In this document: one piece after another, positions 7,762 through 14,860 of the stretch
How the letters are laid out: each line of letters begins with the position of its first letter
How positions within the stretch are numbered: position 1 is the stretch's first letter
NCBI GenBank assembly: GCA_035461345.1
Contig: DATHVJ010000031.1
Location: forward strand, 1-16,379
Direction of reading: 5' to 3'
Origin: DASPWW01 sp035461345
GTDB lineage: Bacteria; Actinomycetota; Thermoleophilia; Solirubrobacterales; 70-9
Length of the DNA stretch: 16,379 nucleotides
Program-made: the position numbers and the translations under genes
Notes under the pieces: model-generated
Told to the model about the DNA's origin: nothing
Database searches by the model: none
Seen by the model: only the letters and a program-made list of their open reading frames with translations

Positions 7762-7772
7762 GGGTCCGTCCC

Positions 7773-8525
7773 ATGAAGTTGATCGATCTCTCGGCCCCGA
7801 TCCGCCCCGACCCGGACGAGTACCCGGACCTGCTGCGGACCGAGATCGAGTTCAGCGACCACGCCGCGGGCGCGGCGGCGATCGAGGCGCTGTTCGGCGT
7901 CGGCCCGGAGCTTCTGCGCGACGGCGAGGGCTGGGCGGTCGAGACCTTCACCCGGCTCGGGACGCACAACTCGACCCACATCGACGCTCCGTGGCACTAC
8001 AACTCGACGATCGGCGGCGAGCGCGCGCAGACGATCGACGAGCTGCCGCTCGAGTGGTTCTTTGCGCCGGGCCTGGTGATCGACGCGACCGATCGCGCCG
8101 ACGGACAGGCGCTGAGCGCCGCCGACGTGGAGGAACGGATCCCCCGGCCCCCGGCCGAGCGCGACATCGTCCTCGTCCACACCGGGCGCGACGCCTACAT
8201 CGAGGACCCCGACTACATCGCCCGTGGGCCGGGAGTCACCGCGGAGGCGACGCGGTGGCTGTTCGAGCGCGGGGTGCGCGTGATGGGCATCGACGCGTGG
8301 GGGTGGGATGAGCCGCTGAACATGCAGGCCGAGCGCGCGAAGCAGAGCGGCGAGCCGGGGGTGTTCTGGGCGGCGCATCAGTGCGATCTCCCCTACTCCC
8401 AGATTGAGCGCCTCGTCAACCTAGACAAGCTGCCGCTGCAGGGATTCGAGGTCGCGTGCTTCCCGCTGCGGCTGGTCGGGGGCAGCGCGGCGCCCGCGCG
8501 CGTCGTCGCGATCCTGCCCGACTAA
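7773..8525 (+). CDS. Cyclase family protein (kynurenine formamidase-like hydrolase)
   Basis: This 250-residue protein belongs to the metal-dependent cyclase/kynurenine formamidase (KynB-like) family. It opens with MKLIDLSAPI, and the metal-binding signature is present as H65-N-S-T-H69-I-D71-A-P-W-H75, corresponding to HxGTHxDxPxH with Ser in place of the Gly. Further family features are DIVLVHTGRD near 132-141 and the late ALLRLVG-like strand (PLRLVGGSAAP). Members hydrolyse formamides, amides or lactones; no tryptophan-degradation genes are near, so kynurenine is not a safe substrate call. The ATG at 7773 starts at the conserved N-terminus; AGGG 8-9 nt upstream is a weak ribosome site. Only 24 bp separate it from the divergent yebC start. 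A strong hairpin lies 19 nt after the stop. Confidence 0.87.
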   Translation: MKLIDLSAPIRPDPDEYPDLLRTEIEFSDHAAGAAAIEALFGVGPELLRDGEGWAVETFTRLGTHNSTHIDAPWHYNSTIGGERAQTIDELPLEWFFAPGLVIDATDRADGQALSAADVEERIPRPPAERDIVLVHTGRDAYIEDPDYIARGPGVTAEATRWLFERGVRVMGIDAWGWDEPLNMQAERAKQSGEPGVFWAAHQCDLPYSQIERLVNLDKLPLQGFEVACFPLRLVGGSAAPARVVAILPD

Positions 8526-8544
8526 CACGCGGACAGACATGCGC

Positions 8545-8568
8545 CGGCCGCGGGGTCTCCCGCGGCCG
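8545..8568 (+). terminator. Hairpin downstream of cyclase gene, 10-bp perfect stem
   Basis: CGGCCGCGGG pairs perfectly with CCCGCGGCCG around a GTCT tetraloop, 19 nt after the cyclase stop. There is no U-run after it, so it is not a classical intrinsic terminator, but U-less hairpins are commonly proposed as terminators in high-GC actinobacteria. Confidence 0.5.
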
Positions 8569-8604
8569 ACGTCCCTGCGTTCCCGCCATCTCCCGCTCTC
8601 AAGC

Positions 8605-8634
8605 CGACGGCCGGGTCCTGGGCCCCGGCCGTCG
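8605..8634 (+). terminator. Second hairpin in the intergenic region, 11-bp perfect stem
   Basis: CGACGGCCGGG pairs with CCCGGCCGTCG around an 8-nt loop. It follows the first hairpin by 36 nt and may back it up as a second terminator, or belong to a structured leader together with the next stem. No U-run follows. Confidence 0.4.
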
Positions 8635-8637
8635 TGC

Positions 8638-8678
8638 CTTGCATCCCTCCTGGGGCGCTCGTCCCAGGCACCTGCAAG
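8638..8678. other. Nested stem: outer CTTGCA/TGCAAG, inner CCTGGG/CCCAGG
   Basis: An outer 6-bp stem (8638-8643 with 8673-8678) encloses an inner 6-bp stem (8649-8654 with 8663-8668). It is the third structure in a row in this 251-bp gap between the cyclase and SARP genes. I recognise no known riboswitch or RNA family in it, and the strand on which it would act is unclear. Confidence 0.35.
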
Positions 8679-8764
8679 CTGGGAATCCGTCCGCGCAGGC
8701 GCTATCCCGTACAACCACTCGGGGAGGCGGAAGTTGCGGTCGTCCAGATCGGTTCTCCGGTGGC

Positions 8765-8770
8765 TAAGCT
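8765..8770 (+). promoter_or_regulatory. -10 box (TAAGCT) of the SARP-type regulator gene
   Basis: TAAGCT matches TANNNT and ends 6 nt before the GTG start at 8777, with no Shine-Dalgarno between them. A leaderless transcript is the simplest reading. No convincing -35 lies 16-19 nt upstream. Confidence 0.4.
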
Positions 8771-8776
8771 CGGCGC

Positions 8777-11700
8777 GTGCAGCGACTGGACGTCCGTCTG
8801 CTGGGTGGGTTCCGGGTCGAGGTGGACTCGCGGGAGGTGCCGGAGACGGCCTGGAAGCACGGACGCGCCACCCAGCTCGTCAAGCTGCTGTCGCTGGCGC
8901 CCCACCACCGCCTCGACCGGGATCAGGTCGTCGAGGCGCTGTGGCCGCACCTCGAGCCGGACGCCGGGGCAGCCAACCTCCACAAGGCGGCGAGCTACGC
9001 GCGCAAGGCGCTCGGGGACCGCGACGGTGTCGTGCTTCGCGGCGGCCACGTCGAGCTGGCGCCCGACGCCGAGGTCTCGACCGATGTCGAGCGGCTCGAG
9101 TCGGGCGCCGAGGACGCCGACGGTGGCGAGCTGCTGCCCGACGATCGCTACGAGGAGTGGACGATCGAGCCTCGCGAGCGGCTTCGCGCCCGCCGTCTGG
9201 CCGTCCTGCGTGATCGAGGCGACTGGGAAGGGATCCTCGCCGAGGAGCCCACGAACGAGGAGGCCCACCGGGCGCTGATGCGCGCGGAAGCCGACGCCGG
9301 GGACCGCGCCGCCGCGGCGCGCCGCTACCGGCAGCTCCGCGACGAGCTCGCCGCGCTCGGGCTCACGCCGGAGGCGGCGACGACGCGGCTGTGGGCCGAG
9401 ATCTCGCGCGGCCCCGCCGTCCAGCTCGTGCCTGCCCGCGAGGAGCCGTTGATCGGGCGCGCTGCCGAGGCGCGGCTGCTGCGGCGCGCTCTCGACCGCG
9501 CCGAGGGCGGACGCGGGGGTCTTGTCGCGCTGGTCGGCGAGCCCGGGATCGGGAAGACGCGCCTCGCCGAGTTCGCCCTCCGCAGTGCCGCCGAGCGGGA
9601 TTGGCACGTGATCCGCGGCGCCCCCCGTCCAGGCGAAGGCGTGACTCCGTACGGGCCCGTCATCGAGGCGATCGAGGCCCTGATGCGGGAGCGCCCCGAC
9701 CTCGTGAGCCAGCTATCGCGCGCCGCCGCCGCAACGCTGGATGCGCTGCGCGGGCCGGGGCGCGCGCTCGACGACGGCGCCTCGTTCGGCCCTCACGAGG
9801 TCGCGGCGACGGTCGCCGAGCTCATGGGGTCCGCGGCGAGGGAGCGTGGCCTGCTGCTGCACCTCGACGACATGCACGAGGCCGACGACGCCAGCACCCG
9901 CCTGATCGGATACCTGGCGCGGTCGGCCGCCGACACCCGGCTCCTGATCGTGGCCTGCCTTCGTTCCGCTGCTGAGGGGTCCGCGGTCGAGCTGCCGTCC
10001 GAGCTCGCGCGAGAGGGCGTCGGGGCCGAGGTCGCGGTCGAGCCGCTGGACCGCGCCGCGGTCGAGGAGCTCGCGCAGGAGGTCGCGCGACGACCGCTGC
10101 CCACGGAGACGATGGACGCGATCGCGGCGGCGGCCGGCGGGAATCCCTTCTACGTCGAGGAGCTCGCGGCGACGGTCGACCAGGCGGGCGACCTCAGGGT
10201 GCCTCGACACCTGCGGGAGGTCCTCGACGCCCGCTTCGACGGTCTCGGCGACACGGCCGTGCGCCTCCTGCCCGCGATGGTCGTCCTCGAGGACCCCTTC
10301 GACGTCGCGGATGTCGCCGCTCTGTCAGGCGGATCACCGGCGGAGACCCGCCCCGCGCTGGCGGAGATCGCGCGTGCCGGCGTCCTCACCGCCGAGGGCG
10401 ACGATCGCTTCTCGTTCCGCCATCCGCTGCTGCGCGAGGCGGCGCGCGAGCAGGTGCCGGACGCGCGGCTCGCCGAGACCCACGCCGAGCTCGCCTCGCG
10501 TCTCGCGGCCACCGACGCGCCTCCGGAGCGCGTCGCCTTCCACATGGTCCGGGCCGGGAAGCCGCGCGACGCGGTCCCGCTGCTGGCCGACGCCGCCCGA
10601 TGGGCGCTCGACGTCGGTGCGTTCGGCGAGGGCCTCGGGTGGGTGGAGGAAGCCGCCGGGCACGCCGACGAAGCTCAGCGGGTCGAGCTGCTTCCACTGC
10701 TCGCCGAGCTTCGCCATCGGACGGGCGACCCCGGCGCGCCCGCTGCCTACGACAGGGCGGCGGCGGTCGCGCGGGACGAGCAGCGTCGCGTCGAGCTGCG
10801 CGTACAGCAGGTGCGCGCGTACCTCGCCACCGGCGATGTCGACGCCGCGGCACGGCTGATCGACGCGATCGACCTCGAACGGGCGAGCGAGGCGGACCGC
10901 GCACGGATGACCGTGGCGCGCGGGATCGTAGCCTGGCACCGGGGCGAGATCGCCGAGGCACGCCGGCTTGCCGTCGAGGCGGCCGCGCTGTACGAGAACG
11001 CGGGCCTGGCGAGCGAGCTCGGCGAAACGGAGGACCTTGCGGCGATGGTCGCCCACGCGGACGGGCAGTGGACCCGCCACGTCAGCTGGCGATTGGGCGA
11101 GACGTGGGAGCTCCCGCAGGTTGCAGGGAGGGTGTTCGACGCGTACCTGTGCGTGACCGAGTACGTGATGCAGTCGGGCGATTCCTACGACGAGCTGCGC
11201 GAGTTCGCGCACCAGCTTCGCTCGCACGCGCGCCGCGCCGGCGCACGCCGGGGGGAGGCGTTTGCGACAACCGTCCTCGGCGAATCCGAGCTGCTCGCCG
11301 GCGACCCCGAATCCGCGCGCGACCACCTCACCGAGGCGGCTCGAGTCAGCCGCGAGGTCCGGGCCACCGGTGGCGAGGCGGTGGCTCGGGCGCGGCTCGC
11401 CGAAGCGTCGCTGTTGCTCGGCGATCGCGAGTTCGCCTCGATGCAGGTCGAGGAGGCTCTCGCGCTCGCCTACCACTCCCCGATGGCCCCGCACGTCCTC
11501 CCGCTCGCCCATCGCATAGCGATCGGCATTCCCGACGACGCCGACGAGGCGATGGCGCTGCTCGAGCGCGCCGAGTCGGTGCTCGACCCGGGAGCGATGT
11601 GCCCGTTCTGCCGCGTCGGCTACTACGTGACGGCGGCGCGCGTGTGCTGTGCCGCGGGCGACATCGAGCGCGGATGGGATTTCGTCGAGCGCGCCGACCG

Positions 11701-11893
11701 CGGGGCCGCGCTGTGGGTCAGCGGCACCCCGTGGAGGGCCGTGATCGCGCAGGCGCGCGCCGAGCTTCTGCTCGCCGAGAAGCGGGTACCCGAGGCCGCT
11801 GCCTCCCTTCGACGCGCGGTGGAGGGCTTCGCCGGCGCGGGCCAGCGACTCAACGAGCGCCTCGCCCGCGAGGCGCTCGCGAGCGTGTCATAG
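8777..11893 (+). CDS. SARP/AfsR-type transcriptional regulator with NTPase and TPR-like region
   Basis: This 1038-residue regulator has the layout of large SARP proteins. Residues 1-97 form an OmpR/SARP-type winged helix (LDVRLLGGFRVEV... LDRDQVVEALWPH). About 98-210 is a bacterial transcriptional activator domain, with EEAHRALMRAEADAGDRAAA and LAALGLTPEA as its helical repeats. An AAA/STAND-like ATPase follows, with Walker A GEPGIGKT (254-261) and Walker B LLLHLDDMHEAD (359-370). From about 560 to the end is an Ala/Leu/Glu-rich helical repeat (TPR-like) region, presumably a signal-sensing part. There is no C-terminal LuxR-type HTH, so it is not a LAL regulator. Known relatives bind direct repeats 11 bp apart close to the -10 box and recruit RNA polymerase. 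Just such repeats lie 26 bp after its stop, before the transporter gene, which I take as its probable target. Start: GTG at 8777; no ribosome site. Confidence 0.9.
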   Translation: MQRLDVRLLGGFRVEVDSREVPETAWKHGRATQLVKLLSLAPHHRLDRDQVVEALWPHLEPDAGAANLHKAASYARKALGDRDGVVLRGGHVELAPDAEVSTDVERLESGAEDADGGELLPDDRYEEWTIEPRERLRARRLAVLRDRGDWEGILAEEPTNEEAHRALMRAEADAGDRAAAARRYRQLRDELAALGLTPEAATTRLWAEISRGPAVQLVPAREEPLIGRAAEARLLRRALDRAEGGRGGLVALVGEPGIGKTRLAEFALRSAAERDWHVIRGAPRPGEGVTPYGPVIEAIEALMRERPDLVSQLSRAAAATLDALRGPGRALDDGASFGPHEVAATVAELMGSAARERGLLLHLDDMHEADDASTRLIGYLARSAADTRLLIVACLRSAAEGSAVELPSELAREGVGAEVAVEPLDRAAVEELAQEVARRPLPTETMDAIAAAAGGNPFYVEELAATVDQAGDLRVPRHLREVLDARFDGLGDTAVRLLPAMVVLEDPFDVADVAALSGGSPAETRPALAEIARAGVLTAEGDDRFSFRHPLLREAAREQVPDARLAETHAELASRLAATDAPPERVAFHMVRAGKPRDAVPLLADAARWALDVGAFGEGLGWVEEAAGHADEAQRVELLPLLAELRHRTGDPGAPAAYDRAAAVARDEQRRVELRVQQVRAYLATGDVDAAARLIDAIDLERASEADRARMTVARGIVAWHRGEIAEARRLAVEAAALYENAGLASELGETEDLAAMVAHADGQWTRHVSWRLGETWELPQVAGRVFDAYLCVTEYVMQSGDSYDELREFAHQLRSHARRAGARRGEAFATTVLGESELLAGDPESARDHLTEAARVSREVRATGGEAVARARLAEASLLLGDREFASMQVEEALALAYHSPMAPHVLPLAHRIAIGIPDDADEAMALLERAESVLDPGAMCPFCRVGYYVTAARVCCAAGDIERGWDFVERADRGAALWVSGTPWRAVIAQARAELLLAEKRVPEAAASLRRAVEGFAGAGQRLNERLAREALASVS

Positions 11894-11918
11894 GCACGGG
11901 ACACGCATGGCCGGCGCC

Positions 11919-11951
11919 CCGGGAAGGTTCCGGGAAGGTCGCCGGAAGGGG
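11919..11951 (+). promoter_or_regulatory. Probable SARP operator: three tandem 11-bp repeats
   Basis: The three units are CCGGGAAGGTT, CCGGGAAGGTC and GCCGGAAGGGG, back to back. The core GGAAGG recurs at 11922, 11933 and 11944, exactly 11 bp apart, so it lies on one face of the helix. The last unit ends 7-9 bp before the TACCTT hexamer. SARP regulators are known to bind heptad direct repeats with 11-bp spacing located about 8 bp upstream of the -10, and the gene just upstream encodes a SARP. Binding by that protein is an inference. Confidence 0.6.
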
Positions 11952-11958
11952 CGCCGCG

Positions 11959-11964
11959 TACCTT
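11959..11964 (+). promoter_or_regulatory. -10 box (TACCTT) of the SemiSWEET gene
   Basis: TACCTT fits TANNNT and lies 9 nt before the ATG at 11974. Its distance from the 11-bp repeats matches activator sites that overlap the -35 region. It also sits in the loop of a 5-bp CCGCG/CGCGG inverted repeat (11954-11971). Confidence 0.4.
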
Positions 11965-11973
11965 CGCGCGGCC

Positions 11974-12234
11974 ATGACGTCCATCGCCCCCCTACTGTCG
12001 ATCGTCGCCACCGCCTACGGGCTCGCGGCGGCAACCGCCTCGCTGCTTCAGGCGCGCCAGATCGTCAGGCGCGGCTCGGCCGAGGACGTCTCGATGGGCT
12101 TCCTCTCGAGCTATGTCGGCGGCTACGCGATCTGGCTGCTGTACGGACTCAGCATCGGCAGCCTGCCCTTGATCGTGGTCGACATCGTCGGGGTCGCGAG
12201 CGGGCTGACCACGCTGGCGATCGCCATCCGCCTA
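11974..12234 (+). CDS. SemiSWEET-type (MtN3/saliva, PQ-loop) transporter, stop codon missing
   Basis: The first 87 codons encode a three-helix SemiSWEET/MtN3-saliva repeat: TM1 (about 5-26), the loop QIVRRGSAEDVSMGF (29-43), TM2 with WLLYG (54-58) and TM3 (63-86). Bacterial members dimerise to move small sugars across the membrane. The usual PQ motif at the end of TM1 reads LQ here. The expected end is at residue 86-87, but codon 87 is CTA, the exact complement of the aminopeptidase TAG stop, and the frame continues open to a stop at 13474-13476 (500 codons), antisense to the aminopeptidase. Removing one C at 12230-12232 would give a TAG directly after residue 86. I report the supported domain only. 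Upstream repeats suggest control by the neighbouring SARP protein. Confidence 0.72.
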
Positions 12235-13335
12235 GACGACGAATCTGCCGTCTTCCTGAAGCGTTTCGCCGTCCACCGTGATCCGGCCGCCGCGCCGCAG
12301 GTCACAGATCATGTCCCAGTGGATGGCGCTCTCGTTGACGCCGCCCGTCTCCGGGTAGCTGCGCCCGACCGCGAGGTGGACGGTGCCGCCGATCTTCTCG
12401 TCGAGCAGGATCTCGCGGGTGGCGCGCGAGATCCCGTAGTTGGTCCCGATCCCGAGCTCGCCGAGGCGCCGCGCCCCCTCGTCGGTGTCAAGCATCTGGT
12501 GCAGGAACTCCTCTCCGCGCTCGGCGGTCGCGTCGACGACCTTGCCGCCCTCGAACCGAAGCCGCACCCCCGAGACCTCACGGCCGGAGTAGGTGGCGGG
12601 AAGGTGGAACGTGATCTCGCCCTCCGCGGAGCCCTCGTGCGGGCCGGTGAAGAACTCCCCGTCGGGCATGTTGTGGGTCCCGTCGGCGGCGATGAAGGTC
12701 CGCTCCGCGATCCCGAGCGTGAGGTCGGTACCGGGCCCCTCGATCCGCACCTGCTCGCGCCCCTGGATCCAGTCGCGCAGCCGCTCGACCTCCTCGGACT
12801 GCCGCCGCCACGCGTCGACCGGGTCCGGTTCGGTCGCCAGGCATGCGCCGAAGTAGAAGTCCTCGTAGTCGGACAGGCTCATCTCCGCCTCGGACGCGTA
12901 CGCGTGGGTCGGGAACAGAGTCAGCGCCCACCGGTACTCCCCCTTCGCGGCTCGCTCCAGCGCCGTAGTCATGACCGGCTCCATCGCCCGCTGGCGCGTG
13001 GTCTGGCGCTCCGGCGGCACCGCCGACAGCTCGCGCGTGTTCGCGCTCGCCATCGCCATGATCCGCACGTCGGCGTTCTCGGCGCCCCACTTGGAAACCG
13101 GGGAGACCCAGGCGAGCTGCTCGTCGGAGGCGTGCTTGAAGTAGGTCGCCGCCTGCCCCTGCATCGACAGGTTGACGATCGGGTTCCCGCCCGCCGCCAG
13201 CACCTCCTCGTAGACCGCGTGCAGCAGCGGCTCCGCGGCGACCTCGCCCTCGATCAGGCACACCTCGCCCGGCCTCACTTCGGTCGAGTAGCGGACGAGG
13301 ATCCGCGCCAGCGCGGTGACGCGCGGGTCCCTCAC
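12232..13335 (-). CDS. M29 family metallo-aminopeptidase (AmpS/PepS type)
   Basis: The 367-residue product is a cytoplasmic leucyl-aminopeptidase of family M29, enzymes that remove N-terminal residues with two bound metal ions. The C-terminal metal-site residues are all visible: E227 in DGEFFTGP, E293 in RRLGELGIGTN, H320 and Y327 in GGTVHLAVGRSYPETGG, and H339/D341 in AIHWDMICDLR. The N-terminal domain begins RVTALARILVRYSTEVRPGE. I chose the GTG at 13335: it overlaps the pdxT stop (GTGA), has AGGAG about 8 nt upstream and starts where the family does; a longer frame to 13677 is a pdxT shadow. It ends DGRFVV, a normal family terminus, with TAG at 12234-12232. Coupling to pdxST suggests co-expression, not necessarily a shared pathway. 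Confidence 0.93.
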   Translation of the reverse strand: MRDPRVTALARILVRYSTEVRPGEVCLIEGEVAAEPLLHAVYEEVLAAGGNPIVNLSMQGQAATYFKHASDEQLAWVSPVSKWGAENADVRIMAMASANTRELSAVPPERQTTRQRAMEPVMTTALERAAKGEYRWALTLFPTHAYASEAEMSLSDYEDFYFGACLATEPDPVDAWRRQSEEVERLRDWIQGREQVRIEGPGTDLTLGIAERTFIAADGTHNMPDGEFFTGPHEGSAEGEITFHLPATYSGREVSGVRLRFEGGKVVDATAERGEEFLHQMLDTDEGARRLGELGIGTNYGISRATREILLDEKIGGTVHLAVGRSYPETGGVNESAIHWDMICDLRRGGRITVDGETLQEDGRFVV

Positions 13336-13910
13336 GTCATCTGCTCCTGTCGCTCCCGGGCGGACGTGACCATCGCCATGAACAGCGCGTGCAGGCGCGA
13401 GTCGTCGGTCAGCTCGGGATGGAAGGCCGACGCGAGGAGGGTCTCCTGGCGGACGACGACCGGGTGCCCGTCGTAGCTCGCCAGCACCTCGACCTCCGGA
13501 CCGTGCTCGTCGATCCACGGCGCACGGATGAAGACCGCGCGGACCGGGTCGCGGCCCAGCCCCTCGACTTCGAGCTCGGCCTCGAAGCTGTGGAGCTGGC
13601 GGCCGAACGCGTTGCGCCGCGCGACCGTGTCCATCAGGCCGAGGTGGTCGCGGTCGAGCACGATCATCCCGGCGCACGTCCCGAGCACCGGCCGACCGGC
13701 CTCCGCGTGGGCGCGGATCGGGCCCTCGAGTCCGTCGCGCTCGATCGCCTTCGAGATCGTCGTGCTCTCGCCGCCGGGGATCACGAGGCCGTCGAGGTCG
13801 CGGAGCTGGTCGGGGTCACGGACCTCCACCACCGTCGCGCCGAGCGAGCGTAGGGCGCGGGCGTGCGCCGCGAAGTCGCCCTGGGCGGCAAGGACTCCAA
13901 TCGCCATCAT
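13332..13910 (-). CDS. pdxT: Pyridoxal 5'-phosphate synthase glutaminase subunit PdxT
   Basis: PdxT hydrolyses glutamine and channels ammonia to PdxS for vitamin B6 (PLP) synthesis. The 192-residue protein shows all family marks: GVLAAQGDF at the start, the oxyanion segment GGEST (47-50 region), nucleophile C79 in GTCAGM, RNAFGRQLHSFE (99-110) and the H164/E166 pair in FHPE. There are two consecutive ATG codons at 13910 and 13907; either could be used. It lies 49 nt after pdxS, with GGAG about 12 nt upstream, and overlaps the aminopeptidase start by 4 nt. Confidence 0.97.
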   Translation of the reverse strand: MMAIGVLAAQGDFAAHARALRSLGATVVEVRDPDQLRDLDGLVIPGGESTTISKAIERDGLEGPIRAHAEAGRPVLGTCAGMIVLDRDHLGLMDTVARRNAFGRQLHSFEAELEVEGLGRDPVRAVFIRAPWIDEHGPEVEVLASYDGHPVVVRQETLLASAFHPELTDDSRLHALFMAMVTSARERQEQMT

Positions 13911-13959
13911 TCCGGCCGGTACTCCGCTTCGCGTCCGCCGCGGCCGGGTCCCCGCCGGG

Positions 13960-14847
13960 TCACCAGCCGCGCTGCTGGAGCAGGGACCCCTCCTCGGCGA
14001 GCTGGGCGATGTCGTCGCCTCGCATCGGCTCGCCGAGCTCGGCGGACGCGGCCGCGACCCGCTCGGCGTCCTCGTAGTGCGTCGTCGCCTCGACGATCGC
14101 GCGGGCGCGCCGCGGCGGGTCCTCGCTCTTGAAGATTCCCGAGCCGACGAAGTTGCCCTCGGCGCCTAGCTGCATCATCAGCGCGGCGTCGGCAGGGGTC
14201 GCGATACCGCCGGCGCAGAACAGCGGCACGGGCAGCCACCCGCGCTCGGCGACGTCGCGGACGACCTCGAGCGGCGCGCCGATCTCCTTGGCGGCCGTCG
14301 GCAGTTCCTCGGCGCCGAGCGACGACAACCGCCGCATGCCGCCGGTGATCTCGCGCATGTGGCGGACCGCCTCGACGATGTTGCCGGTCCCGGCCTCGCC
14401 CTTGGAGCGGATCATCGCCGCACCTTCGGCGATCCGCCGCAGCGCCTCGCCGAGGTTGGTCGCGCCGCACACGAACGGGACCTCGAACGCATGCTTGTCG
14501 ATGTGGTTGGCCTCGTCGGCGGGCGTCAGCACCTCGGACTCGTCGACATAGTCGACCTCCAACGACTGCAGGACCTGGGCCTCGGCGAAGTGCCCGATCC
14601 GCGCCTTGGCCATCACCGGGATCGTCACCGCCTCCTGGATCTCCTTGATCACCCGCGGGCTCGCCATCCGCGCGATCCCACCGTCGGCGCGGATGTCGGC
14701 CGGGACCCGCTCCAGCGCCATCACGGCGCACGCGCCGGCATCCTCGGCGATGCTCGCCTGCTCGGCGGTCGTGACGTCCATGATCACCCCGCCCTTGAGC
14801 ATCTCGGCGAGGCCCGTCTTGATCCGGAATGTCGCCCGCTCGGCCAT
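13960..14847 (-). CDS. pdxS: Pyridoxal 5'-phosphate synthase lyase subunit PdxS
   Basis: PdxS builds PLP from ribose 5-phosphate, glyceraldehyde 3-phosphate and ammonia delivered by PdxT, as a TIM-barrel dodecamer. The 295-residue product has D24 in VIMDV, K81 in VMAKARIGHF and K149 in MIRSKGEAGTGN; these fall on the same numbers as in Bacillus PdxS, which supports the ATG at 14847 as the start. MERVPADIRADGG-type sequence (ALERVPADIRADGG, 44-57) and DYVDESEVLTPAD are diagnostic. An in-frame TTG three codons upstream overlaps the -10 box and is rejected. The mRNA may be leaderless, since TATATT lies 7 nt before the ATG. Confidence 0.98.
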   Translation of the reverse strand: MAERATFRIKTGLAEMLKGGVIMDVTTAEQASIAEDAGACAVMALERVPADIRADGGIARMASPRVIKEIQEAVTIPVMAKARIGHFAEAQVLQSLEVDYVDESEVLTPADEANHIDKHAFEVPFVCGATNLGEALRRIAEGAAMIRSKGEAGTGNIVEAVRHMREITGGMRRLSSLGAEELPTAAKEIGAPLEVVRDVAERGWLPVPLFCAGGIATPADAALMMQLGAEGNFVGSGIFKSEDPPRRARAIVEATTHYEDAERVAAASAELGEPMRGDDIAQLAEEGSLLQQRGW

Positions 14848-14854
14848 CTCATTC

Positions 14855-14860
14855 AATATA
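14855..14860 (-). promoter_or_regulatory. -10 box (TATATT) of the pdxST operon, probable leaderless promoter
   Basis: TATATT on the minus strand ends 7 nt before the pdxS ATG, the same spacing as at yebC. It stands out from the GC-rich surroundings. There is no Shine-Dalgarno and no clear -35 17-18 nt upstream. Confidence 0.55.

Noticed and set aside
8685..8730. tRNA-like cloverleaf impression from TCCGC...GCGGA pairing
   Set aside because: The span is only about 43 nt, with no T-loop or anticodon arm, so it cannot be a tRNA.
10600..11973. Open frame running into the SemiSWEET gene from inside the SARP gene
   Set aside because: This upstream part is an Arg/Gly-rich shadow of the SARP frame; only the part from the ATG at 11974 shows a recognisable membrane protein.
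14848..14856. TTG start three codons upstream for pdxS
   Set aside because: It overlaps the -10 box, and numbering from the ATG at 14847 puts the active-site lysines at 81 and 149 as in Bacillus.
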